Shown: in pieces, positions 31,690 through 39,276 of the stretch
Position numbering within the stretch: the first letter of the stretch is position 1
How the letters are laid out: each line of letters opens with the position of its first letter
Assembly (NCBI GenBank): GCA_002699125.1
Contig: PABI01000172.1
Coordinates: forward strand, 1 to 39,441
DNA from: Anaerolineaceae bacterium
Lineage (GTDB): Bacteria > Chloroflexota > Anaerolineae > Promineifilales > Promineifilaceae
Direction: 5' to 3'
DNA length: 39,441 nt
Made by a program: the position numbers and the translations under genes
The notes under the pieces: generated by a model
What the model saw: only the letters and a program-made list of their open reading frames with translations
Database searches by the model: none
What the model was told of the DNA's origin: nothing

Positions 31690-34188
31690 ATGTCTTTACC
31701 AAAACGGTACAATCCAAAAACGGCCGAACCCGCCCTGGAAGCACAGTGGCAGTCCGACGGCACCTATCATTTTGATCCCAATTCAGATGCCCCCGTGTTC
31801 AGCATCGACACGCCGCCGCCGTCGGTGTCCGGACATCTGCATTTGGGGCATGTTTATTCGTACAGTCAGACCGACTTCATTGCCCGCTTTTTTAGGATGA
31901 ACGGCCGTAACCTGTTCTATCCCATGGGCTTCGATGACAACGGCCTGCCCACCGAAAAGCTGGTGGAGCGGCGGGAAAACGTTCACGCCACAGACATTGG
32001 CCGTCAGGCATTTATCGATCTCTGCCTGAAGGTGAGCGAAGAAACCGAGGGCAAATACCGCGCGCTGTGGCAGCGGCTGGGGCTATCAGTTGATTGGCGC
32101 TACACCTACCGTACCATCGACGACAATTCGCGGCGGCTGGCCCAATGGTCATTTCTCGATTTACACAAGAAAGGGCTGGCTTACCGCCAAAAAGCACCGG
32201 CCATCTGGTGCCCGGAATGTCAGACGGCCATCGCCCAGGCCGAGCTCAACGATCTGGAGCGGGAAAGCACCTTTTACACGCTGGCTTTCACCCTGGAAGA
32301 TGGCACCATGCTGCCCATCGCCACCACGCGGCCCGAGCTGCTGCCCGCCTGTGTGGCCGTGTTTGTGCACCCGGATGACGGCCGTTTCACTCCTTACCTC
32401 GGCCAAAAAATCACCACGCCCTACACACACAAGCAGGTGCCCCTGCTGGCCGATCCTGCCGCCGAGCCGGACAAAGGGACCGGCGCAGTGATGTGCTGCA
32501 CCTTCGGCGACAACGCCGATGTGACCTGGTGGCGCACGCATAATTTGCCGTTGATTGAAGCGATTGGCGCAGACGGCCGTCTCACCCCCGCCGCCGGTGC
32601 TGATCTGGCCGGGCACACAACCGCCGAAGCCCGCCAAATCATCATTGGCAAACTGCGTGAAGCTGGCGAGTTGTTGGGTGAAGAGAAAATCAGCCAGCAC
32701 GTGCGCACCCACGAGCGCTGCGACACGCCGGTGGAATATCGCGTGGTGTCGCAGTGGTTCATTCGTCTGCTGGCGTTCAAGGATGAGCTGCTGGCACAGG
32801 GCGAGAAAATCAACTGGCAGCCGGCGCACATGAAGCTGCGCTACCGGCAGTGGGTGGAGAACCTGGCCTGGGATTGGTGCATCTCGCGGCAGCGCTTTTT
32901 TGGCGTGCCTTTTCCCGTGTGGATCTGTGCCAACTGCGGCGAGACGATTCTGGCCGATGCGGCTGATTTACCGGTGGACCCGTTGGAAGAACGGCCGTCG
33001 TATCCCTGCCGCGTCTGCCGATCCACCGACTTCATCCCTGAAGCGGACGTGATGGACACCTGGGCCACGTCGTCGCTGTCGCCGCAAATTGTGGGACAGT
33101 GGGCTTTCTCCGAAAGCTTGGGTAATGAAGCGCTTTACGAACAAATCTACCCGTTCTCGCTGCGGCCGCAAGCCCACGAGATTATTCGCACCTGGGCGTT
33201 TTACACCATCGCCAAATCGTGGCTCCATTTTGGCACGCTGCCCTTTGAATCGGTAGCCATCTCCGGCTGGGGATTGGCTCCAGCGGGTGAAGGCAAAATC
33301 AGCAAGAGTAAAAGCAGCAGCGTGATCGGCCCAATGGAGATGATCGAACAGTATTCGGCCGACGCAGTACGCTACTGGTCCGCCAGCACCGGCCTGGGCA
33401 AAGACGCCATTATCAGCGAGGAAAAAATTCAGGCCGGAGCCAAGCTGGTGAACAAGCTGTGGAACGTGGCCCGGTTTTGCAGTCGGTTCTTGGGAGATCA
33501 GAAATTGGAGATCAGAGATTTTCCATCCGAACCAATCTCCAATCTCCAATCTCCAATCTCTTTCACGTTGGCGGATAGATGGTTGCTGGCACACACACAG
33601 CAGCTTATTGAGCGGACCACAAAATTGTATGAGCAGTACGATTATGCGACGGCTAAAAGTGAAATTGAGCAGTTCTTCTGGCAAATTTTGGCGGATAACT
33701 ACCTGGAGATGGCTAAGCTGCGGCTGTACGATGGCGGTTCGGCCAGCGAAGGTGCCCGGTACGCGCTGCACCACGCCTTGCTGACAACGCTCAAGCTGCT
33801 GGCCCCTATCCTGCCCTTCGTGACGGAGCAAATCTACCAGGGCATGTTTGCCGAAGATGATGGATTGACATCAATCCACACTTCAACCTGGCCAACGGGG
33901 AATGAGGCGTGGCGAGATGACACGGCCGTAAATCACGGCGACCAGCTTGTTGAAATTGCCACGGCCGTACGCCGCTACAAAAGCGAGCAAAACTTGTCAT
34001 TGGGCGCCGAACTGGCCAGCCTGCACCTGCACACCGCCGATGCCGAACTCGCGGCCCATCTCCAGGAAGCCACCACCGATCTCACCAGCATCACGCGGGC
34101 CAAGGAGATTGTGTTGAATGGGGAAATGGAAGAGGGGATGTTGGGGAACGGCCGTTGGCAGTTAAGCATCCAGGCCGAAGAAAAGTAG
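31690..34188 (+). CDS. valS: Valyl-tRNA synthetase, archaeal/Rickettsia type
   Basis: The product is 832 residues with GGAGG seven bases upstream of ATG. The class I signature is PPPSVSGHLHLGH (HIGH at 49-54), followed by FYPMGFDDNGLPTEKLV, a string typical of the shorter archaeal-type ValRS. The editing domain has ATTRPELLPACVAVFVHP, and the catalytic core has WDWCISRQRFFGVPFPVW. Zinc ligands are in ICANCGETIL and CRVC, and the KMSKS loop is KISKSKSSS (about 536). An in-frame repeat insertion encodes QKLEIRDFPSEPISNLQSPI (about 602-624), between the catalytic and anticodon domains. The bacterial-type valS at base 1 is a second copy of this function, so horizontal acquisition is likely. Its product charges tRNA-Val. 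Confidence 0.93.
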   Translation: MSLPKRYNPKTAEPALEAQWQSDGTYHFDPNSDAPVFSIDTPPPSVSGHLHLGHVYSYSQTDFIARFFRMNGRNLFYPMGFDDNGLPTEKLVERRENVHATDIGRQAFIDLCLKVSEETEGKYRALWQRLGLSVDWRYTYRTIDDNSRRLAQWSFLDLHKKGLAYRQKAPAIWCPECQTAIAQAELNDLERESTFYTLAFTLEDGTMLPIATTRPELLPACVAVFVHPDDGRFTPYLGQKITTPYTHKQVPLLADPAAEPDKGTGAVMCCTFGDNADVTWWRTHNLPLIEAIGADGRLTPAAGADLAGHTTAEARQIIIGKLREAGELLGEEKISQHVRTHERCDTPVEYRVVSQWFIRLLAFKDELLAQGEKINWQPAHMKLRYRQWVENLAWDWCISRQRFFGVPFPVWICANCGETILADAADLPVDPLEERPSYPCRVCRSTDFIPEADVMDTWATSSLSPQIVGQWAFSESLGNEALYEQIYPFSLRPQAHEIIRTWAFYTIAKSWLHFGTLPFESVAISGWGLAPAGEGKISKSKSSSVIGPMEMIEQYSADAVRYWSASTGLGKDAIISEEKIQAGAKLVNKLWNVARFCSRFLGDQKLEIRDFPSEPISNLQSPISFTLADRWLLAHTQQLIERTTKLYEQYDYATAKSEIEQFFWQILADNYLEMAKLRLYDGGSASEGARYALHHALLTTLKLLAPILPFVTEQIYQGMFAEDDGLTSIHTSTWPTGNEAWRDDTAVNHGDQLVEIATAVRRYKSEQNLSLGAELASLHLHTADAELAAHLQEATTDLTSITRAKEIVLNGEMEEGMLGNGRWQLSIQAEEK
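33492..33561. repeat. GGAGATCAGA/CCAATCTCC inverted repeat inserted in valS
   Basis: GGAGATCAGAAATTGGAGAT faces tandem CCAATCTCC words. It is in frame and encodes a short linker in the archaeal-type ValRS. Confidence 0.85.
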
Positions 34189-34200
34189 TTTATACAGGTC

Positions 34201-34261
34201 AGGAGTGGCAGTCCTGCAAGCAAACCATCAAACCTTGCGAACATTGAGGACTGCCACTCCT
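34201..34261. repeat. Perfect-arm inverted repeat between valS and ccdA
   Basis: AGGAGTGGCAGTCCT (34201-34215) matches AGGACTGCCACTCCT (34247-34261) perfectly, with inner GCAAG/CTTGC. It lies between convergent stop codons. It lacks a T-run, so it may act as a transcript end barrier rather than a classical terminator. Confidence 0.8.
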
Positions 34262-34275
34262 TACTCAAAATAGAT

Positions 34276-34941
34276 TTACAGGTTCGGAATCACATCCACC
34301 CACAGGCCAAAAATACCAATTCCCACCAGCAGAACACCAGAAATGCGCGTGAGTAGCTTGTAGTTCTGGCCCAACCAGCGGGTAAAGCGACGCTGAAAAG
34401 GCATGGCAATAAATGGCAGCAGCACCAGCGGCCAGCCAAAGCCAACACCAAAAAACAAAAAATAAGCAAGACTGCTTGATAGATTAGCCACACTGCCTGC
34501 CCCAAGTAAAAAGGCGCTTACGATCAACGGCCCGGTACAGGGCAAGGTCATGGGGCCAAGCATCAGACCATACACATACGCCCCAGCGTAAGGGTTACTC
34601 AGAACTGGCGTCTGGGTCATGGAAAGCCGGTTGAATGGATTGCGCCCTGTGAGCATCAGCAGTCCCAGCACGATGACAACAGCATAAATAACCGGCAGCA
34701 AAATAGTAAGAATACTGCCAAAACTTTGTTGCAGCAGATATAAAATCAGCCCAATCAGCAGCATCATGCTGAGCACGCCGCCCAACACTAGCAGCCCCAG
34801 CCATTTGGTTGCGGCCTGCGACCGTTCGTTCTGGGCATTCCCGGCCAGGTAAGCAATCAGACCAGGGTACAGCGGCAAGATACAAACGTTGGTGAGAATA
34901 GCGCTGTTACCCAGCACAAATGCTTCGATTAATTGATTCAT
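34276..34941 (-). CDS. ccdA: CcdA-type thiol-electron transport membrane protein
   Basis: The product is 221 residues with about six membrane helices. The two conserved redox cysteines are in AILTNVCILPLYPG (helix 1) and MTLPCTGPLIVSA (helix 4), the usual CcdA/DsbD positions. It carries electrons from cytoplasmic thioredoxin across the membrane to an exported thioredoxin-like protein, for cytochrome c maturation or disulfide reduction. The thioredoxin-like lipoprotein gene lies 88 bases upstream on the same strand and is the likely partner. No cytochrome c synthase genes are in the window. Only a weak ribosome binding site precedes the ATG. Confidence 0.9.
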   Translation of the reverse strand: MNQLIEAFVLGNSAILTNVCILPLYPGLIAYLAGNAQNERSQAATKWLGLLVLGGVLSMMLLIGLILYLLQQSFGSILTILLPVIYAVVIVLGLLMLTGRNPFNRLSMTQTPVLSNPYAGAYVYGLMLGPMTLPCTGPLIVSAFLLGAGSVANLSSSLAYFLFFGVGFGWPLVLLPFIAMPFQRRFTRWLGQNYKLLTRISGVLLVGIGIFGLWVDVIPNL

Positions 34942-34965
34942 TTTTCTTAACTCGCGTGAGAATTT

Positions 34966-35018
34966 GTAGCCGCGATTTCTTACTGCGCAAAGAAGCGTGG
35001 ATTGGAAACCGCGGCTAC
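34966..35018. repeat. Inverted repeat (GTAGCCGCG ... CGCGGCTAC)
   Basis: GTAGCCGCGATTT faces GGAAACCGCGGCTAC, with a spacer holding a second small stem. It fills the gap between the thioredoxin-like gene and ccdA. Confidence 0.75.
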
Positions 35019-35029
35019 GAGGTTAAAGG

Positions 35030-35764
35030 TTAACCCTGGGATTCAGCTTCCAGGTTCTGCAGAATTTCATCCGGGCCTTCAAAACCGGTGGTCAGCTCGG
35101 TGGTAGAGCCATCGGGCCGAATAATGAAATGTGGCGTGGATGGCGGATTGGTGATTGATTGGCCGAAGGTTTCTACTAGAGAAACAAGCATTTCTGGCGT
35201 GGCCACAGCAAAGGCCCAATCAAATCCAGTTTCCTCGGTGTAATTGGCCAAATCGCCATTACCAATGTTAGTTTCTACGCTCAGCGAGACAAAAACGACG
35301 TCTTCGCTGTCGCCTAGTTGGGCTTTAGCCTCGGCCACATTGCCAAGCTGGCGGCGGCAGTTGGTACACCAGGTAGCCATCGGCTCGACAAAGACAGTCT
35401 TGCCGGCGAAGTCGGCCAGGGTGAAGGTTTCGCCAGTGCGCACGTCGGTTACGGGGATGTTCATCCAGGCGGGGGCGTCGGTCATGGCCATATCGTCATC
35501 CATTTCTTCCGCCATTTCCTCCATCTCGTCCATCGTTTCTTCCATCTCTTCCATACCCTCTTCATGCTCGGTCATGGCTTCGTCGTCCATGGACTCATCT
35601 TCCATCATCTCGTCGTCCATCGATTCATCCATGGTTTCATCCATCAATTCGTCAGATGTGGTTGTCTCAGACGTGCTGGGTTCAACGGCCGTTTCTGCCG
35701 CACCGCCACAAGCTACCAGTAACAAAGCCAGCAAAAGCAAGAAATAAAGCTTTAAATTTTTCAT
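35030..35764 (-). CDS. Thioredoxin-like lipoprotein with Met/acid-rich linker
   Basis: The start is placed at 35764 (MKNLKLYFLLL), with GAGGAG about eleven bases upstream; the frame is open to 35848. The product is 244 residues. The lipoprotein signal ends LVAC (Cys19). Residues about 39-96 are almost only Met, Asp and Glu, with 15 Met. The thioredoxin-like domain follows (about 97-244), with the active site TWCTNC (Cys133, Cys136), FVSLSVE, and STPHFIIRPDG where the cis-Pro lies. It would receive electrons from CcdA and reduce disulfides outside the membrane. The linker resembles methionine-rich copper-binding segments, but binding is inference. Confidence 0.88.
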   Translation of the reverse strand: MKNLKLYFLLLLALLLVACGGAAETAVEPSTSETTTSDELMDETMDESMDDEMMEDESMDDEAMTEHEEGMEEMEETMDEMEEMAEEMDDDMAMTDAPAWMNIPVTDVRTGETFTLADFAGKTVFVEPMATWCTNCRRQLGNVAEAKAQLGDSEDVVFVSLSVETNIGNGDLANYTEETGFDWAFAVATPEMLVSLVETFGQSITNPPSTPHFIIRPDGSTTELTTGFEGPDEILQNLEAESQG

Positions 35765-35919
35765 TGAATGTTTCTCCTCAAGTTCATCTGTTTTAATTGG
35801 GCAGCACAAGCGCGGCTGCCAGGCAAGACGGAAGATAGCTCGCAACAATTACGGCCGTCTTCACAAATGATTACAGATTGCTTACGGAGAAAAGTAGGGG
35901 AACTTACAAAGTTGAGGAA
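35765..35919. other. Intergenic gap between folA and the thioredoxin-like gene
   Basis: One intergenic ACGGCCGT copy lies at 35851. I see the ribosome binding site of the thioredoxin-like gene and nothing else I can name. Confidence 0.4.
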
Positions 35920-36471
35920 CTACTCATCCCGTTCTAAAATGAGCCAGGTAAAGGCAAAATTGTGTCGCTCGTCGGCAGGATGAGGCTGGCGGAACGTTTC
36001 GCGCCAGGCAAACCATTCAATTTCGGGAAAATAGGCATCCCCTTCCAATTCTGCCTCAACAAGCGTGAGGTACAGTCGGGTAGTTCGGGGCAGCAGTTGG
36101 ATATACAAATTCGCCCCACCGCCAATAATAACTTCTTCCACATCGCCCGCCGACGCCAGCGCATCTTCCACCGAATGCACCACGGTGGCTCCGGGCGCTT
36201 TATAGTTACGATCCCGCGTCAGAACGATGTTGTGCCGCCCCTTAAGCGGCCGAAATTTAGCCGGAATCGACTCATACGTCGTGCGCCCCATGATCACCGG
36301 CTTGCCCATCGTTTGCTGTACAAACCACTGCATGTCATCAGGCAAACGCCACGGCAGTCCATTGTCTGCCCCAATCAGGCGATTTTTGTCCATCGCCACC
36401 ACCATTGCAAAAGTCCGATTTTTGGTTTTCGATTGATGAGTGGATTCATTAATTGGAATTGACTCTTTCAT
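35920..36471 (-). CDS. folA: Dihydrofolate reductase
   Basis: The product is 183 residues with a 22-residue extension before the usual start (AMVVAMDKNRLIGADNGLPW). The ATG at 36471 overlaps the stop of the 86-aa gene in ATGA, which supports translational coupling from this start; Met23 (36405) is an alternative. Signatures are LPWRLPDDMQWF (catalytic Asp), VIMGRTTYESIP, NIVLTRD and VIIGGGANLYIQLLP. It reduces dihydrofolate made by ThyA back to tetrahydrofolate. thyA lies two genes upstream on the same strand, so the three genes probably form one unit. Confidence 0.96.
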   Translation of the reverse strand: MKESIPINESTHQSKTKNRTFAMVVAMDKNRLIGADNGLPWRLPDDMQWFVQQTMGKPVIMGRTTYESIPAKFRPLKGRHNIVLTRDRNYKAPGATVVHSVEDALASAGDVEEVIIGGGANLYIQLLPRTTRLYLTLVEAELEGDAYFPEIEWFAWRETFRQPHPADERHNFAFTWLILERDE

Positions 36472-36728
36472 TCAGAAGTACCATTATCAGGGGGTTGAGC
36501 AAGAACATTAAGAAGCTGTCGCATCTCATCTAAATAATGCAGCAACTTATGAGACCACTCCTGAACCTCATCAGACAGTTGAGACGAGCCCTCAATTTCA
36601 TTTTGCAATAATGTTGCACATCCTATTGCCATATGTACAGAGCGCAAGGCTTCATGTCTAAATTCCTGCACCTGCTCCTCAAGTTGCATTTTCGGCAGGT
36701 TTTTCAGAAATCGCTGAAAGCTATCCAT
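36468..36728 (-). CDS. Small helical protein resembling a lone HisKA-type dimerisation domain
   Basis: The product is 86 residues, all predicted helix. After LEEQVQEFRHEALRSVHMAI comes GCATLLQNEIE, then a second helix SDEVQEWSHKLLHYLDEMRQLLNVL. The FRHEALR segment resembles the H-box of histidine kinases (FxHELRxP), with His25 as the possible phospho-acceptor, and the helix-turn-helix length fits a DHp domain. No ATPase domain is present. GAGGAG lies upstream of ATG. It overlaps folA by four bases and follows thyA. The family is not recognised, and a phosphotransfer role is inference only. Confidence 0.6.
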   Translation of the reverse strand: MDSFQRFLKNLPKMQLEEQVQEFRHEALRSVHMAIGCATLLQNEIEGSSQLSDEVQEWSHKLLHYLDEMRQLLNVLAQPPDNGTSE

Positions 36729-36744
36729 AGAATGCTGTCTCCTC

Positions 36745-36863
36745 TTGTCATTCTGAGCGAAGCGAAGAATCCCTCTAAACTCAAACAGTCATAGCCCACA
36801 CCCTTTGCAAAGCATCTACTATTTTTAGGTATCAGGGATGCTTCGGGGACCTCAGCATGACAA
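36745..36863. repeat. MITE-like inverted repeat (TTGTCATTCTGAGCGAAG type)
   Basis: TTGTCATTCTGAGCGAAGCG at the left end faces GCTTCGGGGACCTCAGCATG and ACAA at the right end, about 119 bases apart. It is a degenerate copy of an element I recall from many bacterial genomes. It lies between thyA and the 86-aa gene, next to that gene's ribosome binding site. Confidence 0.75.
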
Positions 36864-36926
36864 ATCAAGGGCCAAATGATATTCATGGAACTATTTTATC
36901 CAATGCCCATCCACAATTATGGTTCA

Positions 36927-37724
36927 TCATACCGCAATAGGTGCTTTTATGGTGGGGTGGGATTGGTAGTTGACCAGTTCAAAATCTTCGTAGCGGAAGG
37001 CGAACAGGTCGGTGACGCTTGGATTGAGGTGCATTTGGGGCAGCGGGAAAGGGTCTCGGGAGAGTTGGAGTTCGGCCTGCTCCAGGTGGTTGAGGTATAG
37101 GTGGGCGTCGCCTAGCGTGTGGACAAAGTCACCTGGCTGGTAGCCCAGCACCTGGGCCATCATCATGGTGAGCAGGGCATAGGAGGCGATGTTGAAGGGG
37201 ACGCCGAGGAAGATGTCGGCGCTGCGCTGGTAGAGTTGGCAGGAGAGCTTGCCCTCAGCCACGTAAAACTGAAAGAGACAGTGGCAGGGCGGCAAAGCCA
37301 TCTGGTCTACTTCGGCAACATTCCAGGCGGAAACAATGTGGCGGCGGGAGTCGGGCTTATGCTTAAGGCTGTGCAGCACCTGGGAAATTTGGTCGATGGT
37401 ACGGCCGTCCACCCCCTTCCACGAGCGCCATTGAGAACCATACACCGGACCCAGCTCGCCATTTTCATCCGCCCACTCATCCCAAATAGTTACCTTGTTT
37501 TCATGCAGGTAGCGGATGTTGGTCTCGCCGCGTAAAAACCAGAGCAGTTCGTGGATGATCGAGCGAAAATGCAGCTTTTTAGTGGTCACCGCCGGAAAGC
37601 CATCGGCCAGATTAAAGCGCATCTGGTAACCAAACACGCTGACCGTGCCTACCCCGGTGCGATCTTCCTTGCGCACGCCATTTTCCTTCACATGCCGCAT
37701 CAAATCCAGGTATTGTCTCATCAT
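36927..37724 (-). CDS. thyA: Thymidylate synthase
   Basis: The product is 265 residues, almost the same length as E. coli ThyA. Signatures are RTGVGTVSVFG, GFPAVTTKKLHFRSIIHELL, WDEWADENGELGPVYGSQWR, and the nucleophile Cys147 in ALPPCHCLFQFYV. Further on are QRSADIFLGVPFNIASYALL and DAHLYLNHLEQ. It methylates dUMP to dTMP using methylene-tetrahydrofolate, giving dihydrofolate for FolA. Two ATGs open the frame (37724 and 37721); GAGGGG just upstream fits the second slightly better. An inverted repeat lies upstream. Confidence 0.97.
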   Translation of the reverse strand: MMRQYLDLMRHVKENGVRKEDRTGVGTVSVFGYQMRFNLADGFPAVTTKKLHFRSIIHELLWFLRGETNIRYLHENKVTIWDEWADENGELGPVYGSQWRSWKGVDGRTIDQISQVLHSLKHKPDSRRHIVSAWNVAEVDQMALPPCHCLFQFYVAEGKLSCQLYQRSADIFLGVPFNIASYALLTMMMAQVLGYQPGDFVHTLGDAHLYLNHLEQAELQLSRDPFPLPQMHLNPSVTDLFAFRYEDFELVNYQSHPTIKAPIAV

Positions 37725-37738
37725 GCCCCTCTTTTTTA

Positions 37739-37798
37739 ACGCAGAGACGCGGAGACGCAGAGGGGTTTAATAATCTGCGTAATCTGCGTAATCTGCGG
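37739..37798. repeat. ACGCAGA/TCTGCGT inverted repeat
   Basis: ACGCAGAGACGCGGAGACGC faces tandem AATCTGCGT words. It lies immediately upstream of thyA. Confidence 0.8.
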
Positions 37799-37853
37799 AT
37801 AAATTCTTCTGAGGCGGGAGTATAGCATAGGGAGAACGGCCGTTCCCGTGAAA

Positions 37854-37858
37854 TTATA
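37854..37858. repeat. Left target site duplication TTATA
   Basis: The same five bases TTATA flank the other end of the element at 39336-39340. Confidence 0.75.
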
Positions 37859-38002
37859 CCTTGTTTTTGCGCAAAGAGAGGGCATTTCTACTCCTTAATG
37901 CAAAGGGAAGGCATTTCTACTCATTAAATTGTGATGGTTTGAACCAAAATCGCTGGTCGGTGTAAAACTTCATTAGAGTTAGCCACTAATGGAGGAACAC
38001 AA

Positions 38003-39276
38003 ATGACACTTGAATTTGGTCAAACGGATGAATTTGTTAATACGCAGTATGCCCCTTTGGCGGCACTGCTGGCACATTACCAACAAAATCAGGTCTTCAA
38101 ACCGCTGCATGGGATGCAGTTCGCCATGAAATCACGCGATTTCACACCTTATGACAAGCTCGAACAGGTGATGGTCAGCATTTTAGCCGGTTGTCAGACA
38201 TTGTCTGAGGTGAATCAGAAGCTGAAACCGGAATGGCGCTTGGCATTGGCCGGTGGCTGGTCACGTTTTGCTGACCAATCTGGGCTTTCGCGGACACTCG
38301 ATGCGCTAACTCTAATGAACATTGAGCAACTGAGGCAAGCGGGAACTGAAATTTGGCACGCCTGTAGCCAAACCATCCGGCATGATTGGCGCGGTTACTT
38401 GTGGCTTGACTTCGATTTGAGCGGTTTACCTTGCGGAAAACGAGCTGAAGCGAGCCAAAAAGGGTATTTCAACGGTAAAAAAACAGTACGGGACGCCAAT
38501 TAGCGCGTGTCAGCGTTGTAAAATACCGTGAAACCATCTGGTCTGAACTCTATCCAGGCAACCAACATACCATTGCTTGTTTCCGCCCAGCCGTATTGGC
38601 TACCGAAAATGCTTTAGAGTTAGCTGAGGCACAGCGAAGACGTACCGTTTGGCGCATGGATGGCGGTGCTGGCAGTGATGACCAATTTCGCTGGCTGCTT
38701 CAACGTAACTATCATGTCATCGCCAAAGGGCTCTCCAATTTCAGAGCCAATGCTTTAGCCAACTCCGTCCGTCGTTGGGATACGTATGACGATTGTCAAC
38801 TGGCTGAAGTTCCACCGCCAGTAGATTATGGTCCTCCCGTTCGCGTTTTCGTCAAACGGCGTTGGAAAGACGAGAAGTGGACACATAGTTACTACGTCAG
38901 CACCTTGCAACTTCCTTCCAAAAGGTATTTCATTGAGTACTACCACCAGAGAGGTGGTGTGGAAGTAGAGCAATTTCGAGAGGACAAGCAAGAATTGTAT
39001 CTGGCTGCGCGACGCAAAGGTTCTTTCACGGGGCAACAGGGATACATTTTGTTAACCGATTTGGTTCACAATCTGCTGGCTGACTTCCGTTACCGCGCCT
39101 TGAAGGGAACCCGTTTTGCTGATTATGGATTGAAGCGCATTGTTCGTGACCTGCTGCACATCCCTGGTCGGCTGCATTTTGACGACCATCAACTCAAACG
39201 AATCGAGCTATTAAAGCTAAACCAAAATACGCAAGACCTGATTATTTGTTTGGAAAGGTACTGTTTGGGCGGGTAG
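38003..39276 (+). CDS. DDE transposase, two frames joined by a -1 shift
   Basis: Frame 1 (38003-38503) has 166 codons and ends shortly after LDFDLSGLPCGKRAEASQKG, the first catalytic Asp region. Frame 2 is open from about 38484 to 39276. It holds GRQLARVS, the second Asp region WRMDGGAGSDDQFRWLL and the Glu region YYHQRGGVEVEQFREDKQEL. A -1 slip on the A7 run at 38477-38483 joins them as GKKNSTGRQLARVS, giving about 424 residues, a complete DDE transposase. The shift may be programmed, as in several IS families, or a single-base loss. GGAGG lies upstream of the ATG. The enzyme would cut and paste the element. Confidence 0.85.
38477..38483 (+). other. A7 run: candidate -1 frameshift site
   Basis: The frame-1 codons read GGT AAA AAA ACA. 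A -1 slip gives AAA AAA AAC and joins the conserved second half of the transposase. The frame-1 stop TAG is at 38501-38503. Confidence 0.6.

Larger units (their letters stand above)
1367..37843. repeat. Dispersed highly iterated palindrome ACGGCCGT
   Basis: I counted about 73 copies by eye. Roughly 69 are in coding regions, in all three frames, where they give TAV, NGR/DGR or RP residues. Intergenic copies include 21476, 31154, 35851 and 37836. Many are extended to AACGGCCGTT or GAAACGGCCGTTTC. Near-copies TCGGCCGT and GCGGCCGT also occur, but far less often. Confidence 0.9.

Noticed and set aside
31523..31900. 125-residue frame across the second T-box and valS start
   Set aside because: It runs through the T-box terminator and a repeat, out of frame with the well-supported valS.
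34201..34261. Bidirectional intrinsic terminator
   Set aside because: The arms are perfect, but no T-run follows on either strand, so it is listed as a repeat.
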